Source of the DNA: Ovoidimarina sediminis
GTDB lineage: Bacteria; Pseudomonadota; Alphaproteobacteria; Rhodobacterales; Rhodobacteraceae
NCBI RefSeq assembly: GCF_032586175.1
Contig: NZ_JAWHTE010000021.1
Coordinates: 18,821 to 82,820 of the forward strand
Length of the DNA: 64,000 bases
Direction of reading: 5' to 3'
Below, one piece after another: positions 9,420 through 16,702 of this stretch. Made by a program: the position numbers and the translations under genes. Within the stretch, counting starts at the first letter, position 1. The number at the start of each line of letters is the position of its first letter. Below the pieces are notes generated by a model. That model was not told where the DNA came from and did no database searches. It saw only the letters and a list, made by a program, of their open reading frames with translations.

Positions 9420-10508
9420 TCAAAGGTCGACGAGCGCGTCGTCTTCCCCGTCCGCTTCCGCCTCACTCTCGGGCATGTCGAAATCCAGCCCGTGCGCGGC
9501 CCGGATCTTGTCCTCGATTTCCAGCGCGATCTTCGGGTTCTCCTTCAGATATCCCTTGGCGTTCTCCCGCCCCTGGCCGATCCGTTCGTCGCCATAGCTG
9601 AACCAGGCGCCCGACTTCTCCACCACCCCAGCCTTCACGCCAAGGTCCAGAAGCTCGCCGGTCTTCGAAATCCCCTCGCCATACATGATGTCGAACTCGA
9701 CCTGCTTGAACGGCGGCGCCACCTTGTTCTTTACCACCTTCACCCGGGTCTGGTTGCCCACCACCTCGTCGCGATCCTTGATCGCGCCGATCCGGCGGAT
9801 GTCCAGCCGGACGGAGGAATAGAATTTCAGCGCATTGCCGCCCGTGGTCGTCTCGGGCGAACCGAACATGACACCGATCTTCATCCGGATCTGGTTGATG
9901 AAGATCACCATGCAGTTCGATCGGCTGATCGAGGCCGTCAGCTTCCGCATCGCCTGGCTCATCAGCCTTGCCTGCGCGCCCACGGTCGCGTCGCCCATAT
10001 CGCCCTCGAGTTCCGCCCGCGGCGTCAGCGCCGCCACCGAATCGACGACGACAAGGCTCACCGCGCCCGACCGCACCAGCGTATCGGTGATCTCCAGCGC
10101 CTGTTCGCCCGTGTCGGGCTGCGAGATCAGAAGTTCGTCAAGGTCGACGCCAAGCTTCTTCGCATATTGCGGGTCAAGCGCGTGTTCGGCATCGACGAAG
10201 GCGCAAACCCCGCCTTTCTTCTGCTCCTCGGCGACGCAATGCAGCGTCAGCGTCGTCTTGCCGGAGCTTTCCGGGCCATAGATCTCGATCACCCGGCCCT
10301 TCGGCAAGCCGCCGATCCCAAGCGCGATATCAAGCCCCAGCGATCCGGTCGAGGTCGCCTCGATCTCGCGCATCGGGCTCCCGGCGCCCAGCTTCATGAT
10401 CGAGCCTTTGCCGAATTGCCGTTCGATCTGCGCCAATGCCGAATCGAGGGCCTTCTGACGGTCGTCGCTGCGCTTGTCGCTCATCTCGAGAATACTTGCC
10501 GTGGCCAT
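9420..10508 (-). CDS. recA: Recombinase A
   Basis: A 362-aa full-length RecA, the DNA-dependent ATPase that pairs homologous strands and triggers LexA self-cleavage. The oligomerisation segment is QIERQFGKGSIMKLG. Walker A is GPESSGKTTL (about residue 80), Walker B is LVVVDSVAAL, loop L1 is QARLMSQAMRKL and loop L2 is FINQIRMKIGVMFGSPETTTGGNALKF. The acidic C-terminal tail (ESEAEADGEDD) is typical. A LexA box lies 73 bases upstream of the start. The gene stands alone, with its own terminator. Confidence 0.99.
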   Translation of the reverse strand: MATASILEMSDKRSDDRQKALDSALAQIERQFGKGSIMKLGAGSPMREIEATSTGSLGLDIALGIGGLPKGRVIEIYGPESSGKTTLTLHCVAEEQKKGGVCAFVDAEHALDPQYAKKLGVDLDELLISQPDTGEQALEITDTLVRSGAVSLVVVDSVAALTPRAELEGDMGDATVGAQARLMSQAMRKLTASISRSNCMVIFINQIRMKIGVMFGSPETTTGGNALKFYSSVRLDIRRIGAIKDRDEVVGNQTRVKVVKNKVAPPFKQVEFDIMYGEGISKTGELLDLGVKAGVVEKSGAWFSYGDERIGQGRENAKGYLKENPKIALEIEDKIRAAHGLDFDMPESEAEADGEDDALVDL

Positions 10509-10580
10509 AGGTCCTGTTCCTTATTCCATGGCCGCACCCGGGATGCCAGAGGGGGCAGGGGGCGCGGCGATGCTGCACAT

Positions 10581-10595
10581 GTTCGCCTCTTGTTC
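10581..10595 (-). promoter_or_regulatory. LexA (SOS) box of recA
   Basis: GTTC (10581-10584), seven bases, GTTC (10592-10595) is an exact match to the alphaproteobacterial SOS box GTTC-N7-GTTC first defined for Rhodobacter recA. It sits in the 240-bp gap upstream of recA. A TTGTTCT/AGAACAA inverted repeat (10590-10596, 10611-10617) overlaps it and could be a second LexA contact. Confidence 0.75.
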
Positions 10596-10643
10596 TTGTT
10601 TTGAGGTATGAGAACAAAACGCGAAGATTTCAACTCTTTTCTT

Positions 10644-10667
10644 CGGCCTTATGTATCAAGCGCACCA
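10644..10667. repeat. Left 24-bp inverted repeat of the two-gene cassette
   Basis: Bases 10644-10667 (CGGCCTTATGTATCAAG... ending CGCACCA) match the reverse complement of 11924-11947 at 23 of 24 positions. The pair encloses the DUF6471 gene and the membrane-protein gene. Confidence 0.7.
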
Positions 10668-10668
10668 G

Positions 10669-10684
10669 TTAACAGCCCGTTAAC
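10669..10684 (+). promoter_or_regulatory. CtrA-type binding site
   Basis: TTAA (10669-10672), seven bases, TTAAC (10680-10684): a second full TTAA-N7-TTAAC match in the window. It lies 65 bases upstream of the DUF6471 start and about 160 bases upstream of recA. A weaker relative (TTAA-N7-TTAC) lies near 11985, outside the other inverted repeat. Confidence 0.4.
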
Positions 10685-10748
10685 CCTGCTATCCTGCGCC
10701 CATGCAGGACAAAACGATAGACAACGTACTCCGCCACCTTCACCGGGA

Positions 10749-10970
10749 ATGCATGAACGGTCGCCATGGTGGGTTGATGTATGGGCAAGTCTTCCGGCAA
10801 ACCTGCTCAAAGCAGAGTTGAAACGTAAGGGGGTGACTTACAGTCATCTTGCCGACATGATCGGGGAGAAAGAAGTCAACATTCGCAACAAGTTATCCAG
10901 AGGCAAATTTAGTGCCGCGTTTCTCCTGCAATGCCTGAACGCGATTGGGGCGAACGAGCTCCGCTTGTAG
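10749..10970 (+). CDS. DUF6471 family protein (predicted DNA-binding)
   Basis: A 73-aa product from the ATG at 10749. The conserved block WVDVWASLPANLLKAELKRKGVTYSHLADMIGEKEVNIRNKLSRGKFSAAFLLQCLNAIG is the DUF6471 domain, which has a helix-turn-helix-like layout (LADMIGEKEVNIRNKLSRGKF). The frame stays open upstream to 10608, but those 47 codons have no family similarity and would run into the recA promoter, so I use the internal ATG. It is followed 18 bases later by a membrane protein on the same strand; the two probably form a unit. Base composition is more AT-rich than recA or typA. Confidence 0.7.
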   Translation: MHERSPWWVDVWASLPANLLKAELKRKGVTYSHLADMIGEKEVNIRNKLSRGKFSAAFLLQCLNAIGANELRL

Positions 10971-10988
10971 TTCTAGTTTTTTTTACTG

Positions 10989-11867
10989 GTGATTTTTGCC
11001 GGTGTGGTGGCTTGGGATGCACTAGAATACCCAAGACCAGGAAGCATACATCAAGACTATCATCCCAGCGAATATGCAAAACGCGCCGAGGAACGCATTG
11101 CGGTAATATGCCGTGATCTTGTCGGCGTTCAGCAGGCGGCTTGCGCGGCTGAAATAGCAGACAGACAGCGGGAAAAACATGATTCCGAGCGCGACCTTAA
11201 TGCCCAAAGGTACATGGCGTTTTGGGCCTTCTGGATGGTCGTCGCATCGACCATTGCGGCTTTTGCTACACTCGTCGGTCTGATCTTGCTTCAAAGGACG
11301 TGGCGCGAGACGAAGCGAACCGCTGACGTAGCTCAATCGGCTTTTCTGATGTCCGAGCGTCCGCACCTTTTCATTGGTGAAGTTCAGCCAATGGCTCCGC
11401 TGTTTTCTGATTACCCGAACCGCGTAATTAATCCTGATCTTGAGTTCTTCGACGTGCGCTACGACGTGCAAAACCACGGAAAGACACCAGCAATTATCAA
11501 GGCTCTTGAGGCTTCTGTTCGCATCCTGCCCAATCTCGACGGTACACCCGAGTTTTCTTCCGGTGAACAAAGCCCGTTCGAGATGATTGTTGCGGCGGAG
11601 CGCGCCAGAACCGCTAGTCAATTCATGCGACGCGCGATCACCGAAGAGGACGCCCACCTCATCAGCCGAAGTCGACAAGTCTACATTGAGGGCGCTGCGG
11701 TTGGGCACATCTTCTTTTATGTCAGAGTAACCTACACCAGCCCTCTCGGTGTCACAGATCAAATCATGTCTGCATTTCGGTATGACCCGATCACTAACGA
11801 TTTCATTCCAGCAAGTGGAAGCAACTTCAACTACCGCCGTCTCGGCCAAATAGAGCCCCAAAGCTAA
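10989..11867 (+). CDS. Single-pass membrane protein of unknown function
   Basis: A 292-aa product from a GTG at 10989 (an internal start cannot be excluded). A charged N-terminal segment (AEERIAVICRDLVG..., about residues 30-75) precedes one transmembrane helix (FWAFWMVVASTIAAFATLVGLILL, about 78-101). A basic stretch RTWRETKRTADVAQSAF follows, then a domain of about 170 residues with RPHLFIGE-, YDVQNHGKTPAIIK and LISRSRQVYIEG. I recognise this architecture from many proteobacterial hypotheticals but know no function. Codon use is AT-richer than its neighbours, and it ends just before the right inverted repeat, suggesting acquisition as a cassette. Confidence 0.75.
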   Translation: MIFAGVVAWDALEYPRPGSIHQDYHPSEYAKRAEERIAVICRDLVGVQQAACAAEIADRQREKHDSERDLNAQRYMAFWAFWMVVASTIAAFATLVGLILLQRTWRETKRTADVAQSAFLMSERPHLFIGEVQPMAPLFSDYPNRVINPDLEFFDVRYDVQNHGKTPAIIKALEASVRILPNLDGTPEFSSGEQSPFEMIVAAERARTASQFMRRAITEEDAHLISRSRQVYIEGAAVGHIFFYVRVTYTSPLGVTDQIMSAFRYDPITNDFIPASGSNFNYRRLGQIEPQS

Positions 11868-11923
11868 AGCAGCCCAAATCACCCCTCATCCCCCGTGCCG
11901 GGGGCGAGAGCCGGTGACGCATC

Positions 11924-11947
11924 TGGTGCGCTTGATACATAACGCCG
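11924..11947. repeat. Right 24-bp inverted repeat of the two-gene cassette
   Basis: Inverted partner of 10644-10667 (23 of 24 positions). The stretch 11868-12136 contains only this repeat and the palindromic repeat at 12021; no gene is visible. Confidence 0.7.
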
Positions 11948-12020
11948 CTTTTCTTCGCGTCCACTCTGAAGCCACGTGGTTAACGGGCCGTTACCGCCAC
12001 ATGTCCGGCGGGCCCGGTGG

Positions 12021-12050
12021 CCTTCATGCGGCCGGAAATATCCCGGGGCC
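12021..12050. repeat. Dispersed palindromic intergenic repeat, copy 3
   Basis: CCTTCATGCGGCCGGAAATA followed by TCCCGGGGCC: the core of the family at 8868 and 9341, here without the long hairpins. It lies 87 bases beyond the typA stop. Confidence 0.55.
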
Positions 12051-12136
12051 GCCCTTCAAGCGTGATTGGTCCGATCGACAATGGCGATGGGCAGCGCCCC
12101 ACATGGTCGGCGCGGCCGTCAGGCCGCGTCGATCCC

Positions 12137-13957
12137 CTATTCCGCCGCCCGCGCCTGGCGTTTCCGCTCATGGGGGTCGAGATACCGCTTCCGAAGCCGG
12201 ATGGCAGAGGGCGTCACCTCCACAAGCTCGTCATCGTTGATATAGGCGATGGCCTCTTCCAGCGAAAACCGCGTGGGCGTCGTCAGCACCACCGCATCGT
12301 CCTTCCCCGATGCGCGGATATTCGTCAGCTTCTTGCCCTTCAGCGGGTTCACCTCCAGGTCGTTGTCCCGCGAATGCTCGCCGATGATCATCCCCTGATA
12401 GACGTCTTCCTGCGCCCCGATGAACAGCCGCCCGCGTTCTTCGAGGTTCCACAGCGCATAGGCCACCGACTGCCCGGGCTCCATCGAGATCAGAACGCCC
12501 GCGCGCCGCCCGGGGATCGCGCCTTTCCACGGCGCCCAGCCATGGAACACCCGGTTCAGAACCCCGGTGCCGCGGGTGTCGGTCAGGAATTCCCCGTGAT
12601 AGCCGATCAACCCGCGCGATGGCACCAGCGCCACGATCCGCGTCTTGCCCGCGCCCGCGGGCCGCATTTCCGTCATCTCGCCGCGCCGGGGGCCAGTGAT
12701 CTTCTCGATCACCGCGCCGGAATAGCCGTCGTCGACATCGATCGTCACTTCCTCGATCGGCTCGTGGCGCACCCCGTCGATCTCGCGGGTCAGCACCACG
12801 GGGCGGGAAATCGACAGTTCGAACCCCTCGCGCCGCATGTTCTCGATCAGAACGCCCATCTGCAATTCGCCGCGGCCCGCCACCTCGAAGGCCTCGCCGC
12901 CCGGCGTGTCACTTACCCGGATCGCAACGTTCTGTTCCGCCTCGCGCATCAGGCGCTCGCGGATCACCCGGCTCTGCACCTTCTTGCCGTCGCGGCCCGC
13001 CAGCGGGCTGTCGTTGATCCCGAAGGTGACGGAGATCGTGGGCGGGTCGATCGGCTGCGCGGGCAGGGCCTCGTCGACGGCAAGGGCCGCGATCGTGTCC
13101 GAAACCGTGCCCTTCGACATGCCCGAGATCGAAACGATGTCGCCCGCCACGGCCTCCTCGATCGGTTGCTGGCCGAGGCCGCGGAACGCCTGGATCTTCG
13201 ACACCCGGAACTGCTCGATCGGCTGGCCCATCCGGCTCAGCGCCTTCACCGTCGCCCCGGTCTTCAGCCGCCCGGTTTCCACCCGGCCCGTCAGGATGCG
13301 GCCCAAAAACGGGTCGGCCGACAGGGTCGTGGCGAGCATCGTGAAATCCTCGTCCACACGGCCCTGCTGGCGCGGGCGGGGCACGTGGTTCACGATCAGC
13401 CGGAACAGCGCCGACAGATCCTTCCGCGGCCCGTCCAGATCCTCGTCGGCCCAGCCCGAGCGCCCCGACGCATAGAGATGCGGGAAATCGAGCTGATCCT
13501 CGTTCGCGTCAAGCGCGGCGAACAGATCGAACACTTCATCCAGCGCCCGGTCCGGCTCTGCATCGGGCTTGTCCACCTTGTTCAGCACGACGATGGGGCG
13601 CAGGCCGAGGGCCAGCGCCTTCGAGGTGACGAATTTCGTCTGCGGCATTGGCCCTTCGGCGGCATCGACCAGAAGGCACACCCCGTCGACCATCGACAGG
13701 ATTCGCTCCACCTCGCCGCCGAAATCGGCGTGGCCCGGCGTGTCGACGATGTTGATCCGCGTGCCCTTCCATTCGACCGAGGTGCACTTGGCGAGAATCG
13801 TGATCCCGCGTTCCCGCTCCAGGTCGTTCGAATCCATCGCGCGTTCGGCCACGGCCTGGCCTTCGCGGAAGGCGCCCGACTGGCGCAGAAGCTCGTCGAC
13901 GAGCGTGGTTTTCCCATGGTCGACATGGGCGATGATGGCGATGTTGCGAAGGTCCAT
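12137..13957 (-). CDS. typA: Ribosome-associated translational GTPase TypA/BipA
   Basis: At 606 aa it has the usual length. It binds the ribosome and acts in 50S assembly and stress adaptation. The EF-G-like G domain carries G1 AHVDHGKTTL, the switch region RERGITIL, G3 DTPGHADFGGEV and G4 NKVDKPDA. Domain II, domain III and the TypA-specific C-terminal domain follow (GLIGYHGEFLTDTRGTGVLNRVFHGW; TPTRFSLEEAIAYINDDELVEVTP; KRYLDPHERKR). The start is an ATG at 13957 with AAGAGTG upstream. It is a single gene; the next gene on the strand starts 390 bases away. Confidence 0.98.
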   Translation of the reverse strand: MDLRNIAIIAHVDHGKTTLVDELLRQSGAFREGQAVAERAMDSNDLERERGITILAKCTSVEWKGTRINIVDTPGHADFGGEVERILSMVDGVCLLVDAAEGPMPQTKFVTSKALALGLRPIVVLNKVDKPDAEPDRALDEVFDLFAALDANEDQLDFPHLYASGRSGWADEDLDGPRKDLSALFRLIVNHVPRPRQQGRVDEDFTMLATTLSADPFLGRILTGRVETGRLKTGATVKALSRMGQPIEQFRVSKIQAFRGLGQQPIEEAVAGDIVSISGMSKGTVSDTIAALAVDEALPAQPIDPPTISVTFGINDSPLAGRDGKKVQSRVIRERLMREAEQNVAIRVSDTPGGEAFEVAGRGELQMGVLIENMRREGFELSISRPVVLTREIDGVRHEPIEEVTIDVDDGYSGAVIEKITGPRRGEMTEMRPAGAGKTRIVALVPSRGLIGYHGEFLTDTRGTGVLNRVFHGWAPWKGAIPGRRAGVLISMEPGQSVAYALWNLEERGRLFIGAQEDVYQGMIIGEHSRDNDLEVNPLKGKKLTNIRASGKDDAVVLTTPTRFSLEEAIAYINDDELVEVTPSAIRLRKRYLDPHERKRQARAAE

Positions 13958-14017
13958 GGGGCACTCTTAAGGGCTGCTCGCGGGGGAGCTAGCGCGCCCG
14001 GGCCGGAAAGACCAGCC

Positions 14018-14347
14018 TCAGTGACCCGTGGTCTTGGAAAAGAGGTGAATGACGAGGATCCCGGCAAGGATCAGTGCAAGGCCCAGGATCGCGGCGGCAT
14101 CGAGCCTCTGGCCAAACAGAACCCAGCCGATCGCGGCGATCAGGATGATTCCAAGCCCCGACCACATCGCATATGCCACGCCAACGGGAATGACCTTGAG
14201 GCAAAGGCCGAGGAAGTAGAACGACACCGCATATCCCAGGACAACCAGAAGCGAGGGCCCGAGCTTGGTGAACCCGTAGCTCGCCTTCAGGGCGGAGGTG
14301 CCGATCGTCTCGAAGGCGACGGCGATCACGAGATAAAGGTAGGGCAT
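14018..14347 (-). CDS. Small multidrug resistance (SMR) family transporter
   Basis: A 109-aa protein with four predicted membrane helices, of the EmrE/SugE/QacE type, which exports cationic drugs or guanidinium-like compounds. The family Glu in helix 1 is present (LVIAVAFETIGTSALKAS, E13), as are the helix 3 motif VAYAMWSGLGIILIA and W-LFGQ. GTSALKAS and YA-WSG fit the EmrE/QacE branch better than SugE. I use the ATG at 14347; the 20 codons before it are hydrophilic and not family-like. Substrate not determined. Confidence 0.9.
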   Translation of the reverse strand: MPYLYLVIAVAFETIGTSALKASYGFTKLGPSLLVVLGYAVSFYFLGLCLKVIPVGVAYAMWSGLGIILIAAIGWVLFGQRLDAAAILGLALILAGILVIHLFSKTTGH

Positions 14348-14447
14348 GGCGGGCCTCGCATGGGTCGGTGGCCTGCCCCTCATGCCGATCCCGGGCCCAT
14401 GGGGCAACAGGGATGTTCAACGGCGGGGCGCGGCGCGCCCGGCACGT

Positions 14448-15059
14448 CTATCGCCCGATATACCTGTCCTTCCGGTGGTTCACCCCGATGATCAGGTTCA
14501 CCACCACCGCCCCCAGCAGCGACCAGATCACCAGCGGCAGGTCGAGCACGAAAAGCGCCGCGGCGAACAGGGCCACGTCGAAGATCAGCTGCGTCCACCC
14601 GGCCTGAAACCCAATCCGCTCCTGCAGGTACAAGGCCAGCACCCCGATCCCGCCCAGCGATGCGCCGTGGCGGAAGATCACGATCAACCCCAGTCCGATC
14701 ATCCCGCCCGCCAGTGCCGCGCCGAGGGGCGTGTTCACCTGGCCCAGTTCCACAAGCCGCCCGAAGGCTTCGGTGAAAACCGAAACCATCGCGACGGCGA
14801 TGAAGCTTTTCACCGTGAAACGGGGCCCCAGCCGAAGCCATGCAAGGATGTAGAAGGGCAGGTTCACGAGGAAAAAGACCCCGCCGAACGGCAGCCCCGT
14901 CACATAGGCCAGAAGAACGCCAAGCCCCGCCGTCTGCCCGGTCACAAGCCCCAGATGCGTCAGGAAAACGACGCCGAGCGCGCACATCGCGGTGCCCAGC
15001 ACGAAGGCCATCGCGTCTTCGAAAAGCGTGTGTTCCAAGGGTTTGTGCGGTTCCGCCAT
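14448..15059 (-). CDS. YitT family membrane protein
   Basis: About 203 aa with five to six hydrophobic segments and the YitT-family pattern GTAMCALGVVFLTHLGLVTGQTAGLGVLLAYVTG, NLPFYILAWLRLGPRFTVKS and GGMIGLGLIVIFRHGASLGGIGVLALYLQ. The DUF2179 cytoplasmic tail seen in Bacillus YitT is absent, as in many proteobacterial members. Translation could also begin at a GTG at 15083; the ATG at 15059 has AGG six bases upstream. Function unknown. The Lrp-type regulator lies just upstream on the same strand (gap of 39 bases from its stop), so the two may be cotranscribed. Confidence 0.85.
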   Translation of the reverse strand: MAEPHKPLEHTLFEDAMAFVLGTAMCALGVVFLTHLGLVTGQTAGLGVLLAYVTGLPFGGVFFLVNLPFYILAWLRLGPRFTVKSFIAVAMVSVFTEAFGRLVELGQVNTPLGAALAGGMIGLGLIVIFRHGASLGGIGVLALYLQERIGFQAGWTQLIFDVALFAAALFVLDLPLVIWSLLGAVVVNLIIGVNHRKDRYIGR

Positions 15060-15098
15060 GGCCCGCCTGCTGACACGGGCCACGGCCGGTGTCCAGCG

Positions 15099-15557
15099 TC
15101 ACAAGGGCAGGGCGGTGGTGTGCTTCAGTTCTTCCATAACGAAGCTGGCCGACACGTCGCTCATCTCCACCTTCTCGATCAGCCGCCTGTAAAGCGCGTC
15201 GTAGCCCGCAACATCCGCCACCCGGGCGCGCACGAGATAGTCGAGATCCCCCGTCATCCGGTAGGCGCCGAGGATCTCGGGCATCGTGCGGGTAGCGCGC
15301 CTGAACTTCTCCAGCCATTCCGCGTCGTGACGGTTTGTGCGGATCAGCATGAAGACGGTCAGCGGCAGGCCGGCCTTCTCGGGATTGACGAGGGCCACGC
15401 GCTTTTCGATCACGCCGGCCTCTTCCAGCGCCTTGATCCGGCGCCAGCAGGCGTTGCGGCTGAGGCCGACGGCCTCGCTCAGCGCGTCGAGGCTTTGGTC
15501 GGCGTTTTCCTGCAGCGTCCTCAGAATGCGCCGATCGGTTTCATCAATGTCCCGCAT
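15099..15557 (-). CDS. Lrp/AsnC family transcriptional regulator
   Basis: 152 aa: an N-terminal winged helix (DIDETDRRILRTLQENADQSLDALSEAVGLSRNACWRRIKALEEAGVI) followed by the RAM/AsnC ligand-binding domain (LTVFMLIRT...HDAEWLEKF, MPEILGAYRMTGDLDYLVRARVADVAGYDALYRRLIEK). Such proteins respond to amino acids as octamers. The 116-bp gap to the divergent DUF6356 gene contains an imperfect TTAT..ATAA palindrome (about 15558-15579), a plausible autoregulatory site. The YitT-type membrane protein lies downstream and is a candidate target. Confidence 0.93.
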   Translation of the reverse strand: MRDIDETDRRILRTLQENADQSLDALSEAVGLSRNACWRRIKALEEAGVIEKRVALVNPEKAGLPLTVFMLIRTNRHDAEWLEKFRRATRTMPEILGAYRMTGDLDYLVRARVADVAGYDALYRRLIEKVEMSDVSASFVMEELKHTTALPL

Positions 15558-15673
15558 TATTGGGGTATCATGGGATAATTTCTCACATTCTGCAAGTCAA
15601 TCAGCACTTATTTGGGACACTCTCCCATCGTCCCGGCGCTATCCTTGATGAAAGAGCAGTACAGGAGTTTCCC

Positions 15674-15880
15674 ATGATCGACCGCGTCTTCCTCGACCAT
15701 CCGCGCAGCGTCGAAGAAAGCTATCTCGAACATGCCGCCTTCGCCGGGCGGTTCTCGGGCCGGCTCTTCCTGGCCGCCTGCGCCGCGGCGGTGCACGCGG
15801 TGATCCCCTGCCTCTTCGAGAAGACGGCAAGCCGCATGGTCGCCGAACTCTACGCCAAGACGGCACATCGCGGCCGCTGA
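15674..15880 (+). CDS. DUF6356 family small protein
   Basis: 68 aa from the ATG at 15674, with AGGAG at 15663-15667. The sequence (FLDHPRSVEESYLEHAAFAGRFSGRLFLAACAAAVHAVIPCLFEKTASRMV) is the whole DUF6356 domain: a basic/acidic N-terminus, a Gly/Ala-rich hydrophobic stretch that may insert in the membrane, then an amphipathic helix. Family members are common in Rhodobacterales and are sometimes labelled capsule-biosynthesis proteins without direct evidence. It ends one base before the convergent neighbour's stop. Confidence 0.75.
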   Translation: MIDRVFLDHPRSVEESYLEHAAFAGRFSGRLFLAACAAAVHAVIPCLFEKTASRMVAELYAKTAHRGR

Positions 15881-15881
15881 G

Positions 15882-16628
15882 CTAGTCTTCGCCGCCGCCC
15901 CGCCAACGCTCCCGCAAGACGGCGAGGGTCAGCGCCAGGCTGTCCTTCCGCTCCGACAGTTGCCGAAGCGTCAGGCGCCGGTGCCGCACCACCCTCCGTG
16001 CGATCCGGAAGTTGAGGCGGCGCTGCCGGTCCAGCGCCTCTTTCGGCAGCCGCCGCCTGACGAACCGCCAGAGCCAGCCGAGCTGGAAGAATGCGGCCGT
16101 CTTGAACGCCGTCTTGCGCAGAGTTTCCCAGATCATCCGCCCCAAAGCGGTTAACGCGGCGATCGCCCAGAACGGCAGCTTCACCAAAAAAAGAATCAGC
16201 CAGAGCCCGAGGGACGTGACCGACAGCGCCAGCGTGGCGAACAGAACGATCAGCGCGGCCACCAGTTTCTCGTACCACTGAAGCCCTGCGAACCACCCCA
16301 TCAGCGCGTCGTACTGCGCCCGCACCCGGCTGCGATAGGCGGCGAAGAACGCCTCGATCCGGCGCAGCAGGGCATTGCCCACCAGAAGCGGCAGGGCGCT
16401 TGTCATCAGCCATTTCTTCAGAAGCTCGATCTGGAAGAAAGCCTGCGTCTCGGTCTTGAGCCAGGCAAGGATCGCGGGCCATTCGACGGTGGCGAGTTTC
16501 TTCAGAACGAACTTGAGCTGCACCGCGATCAGGCCGAGCGCCAGAAGCACCGCCTCGCCGAAATACCACGTCAGCGCCAGCGAGAGGCCGGCGACGAGGA
16601 TCAGGAGGAGAAGCGCGCGCAGGAACAT
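15882..16628 (-). CDS. Membrane protein of unknown function
   Basis: 248 aa. Two hydrophobic helices at residues 3-40 (LRALLLLILVAGLSLALTWYF, AVLLALGLIAVQLKFVL), an amphipathic middle, a further pair of segments near 120-165 (LVAALIVLFATLALSVTSLGLWLILFLVKLPFWAIAAL), and a very basic C-terminus (FVRRRLPKEALDRQRRLNFRIARRVVRHRRLTLRQLSERK) that should lie in the cytoplasm. I do not recognise the family. The gene stands 74 bases downstream of icd on the same strand and could be read through from it. Confidence 0.7.
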   Translation of the reverse strand: MFLRALLLLILVAGLSLALTWYFGEAVLLALGLIAVQLKFVLKKLATVEWPAILAWLKTETQAFFQIELLKKWLMTSALPLLVGNALLRRIEAFFAAYRSRVRAQYDALMGWFAGLQWYEKLVAALIVLFATLALSVTSLGLWLILFLVKLPFWAIAALTALGRMIWETLRKTAFKTAAFFQLGWLWRFVRRRLPKEALDRQRRLNFRIARRVVRHRRLTLRQLSERKDSLALTLAVLRERWRGGGED

Positions 16629-16702
16629 GTGCTTGAAAGCCTAGGCGATGTGCCGCCGGGTCTGAACCGGCGCTCCCGGCATGGCCTTTCCCGGCCCCCG
16701 CC

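Larger units (their letters stand above)
8560..9420. repeat. Mosaic of degenerate repeats between alaS/NTF2 gene and recA
   Basis: About 900 bases without a believable gene. A block beginning CTCCCATGGCCCCCTGGCAC and continuing through a CGCC-CCCGTCGGCC stretch occurs near 8730, 9045 and 9200. A second block (GCGAAAACATGCCGCC-like) precedes each copy, and a third (AATCGCC..CACGATGTG) occurs near 8930 and 9100. The 8730 and 9200 copies stay alike for about 180 bases through a terminator and into a palindromic repeat. Open frames run through on both strands, but their proteins are repeats of Arg/Pro/Ala-rich sequence, so I treat them as spurious. Confidence 0.75.

Noticed and set aside
8654..9466. 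Open frames of 270-450 codons on both strands in the alaS-recA gap
   Set aside because: Products are internal repeats of Arg/Pro/Gly-rich sequence that follow the DNA repeats; no ribosome sites, and the two strands compete equally.
12017..14491. Very long open frame (over 800 codons) antisense to typA
   Set aside because: It mirrors a certain gene; its product is His/Arg/Ala-rich with no domain. GC-rich genes produce such frames on the opposite strand.
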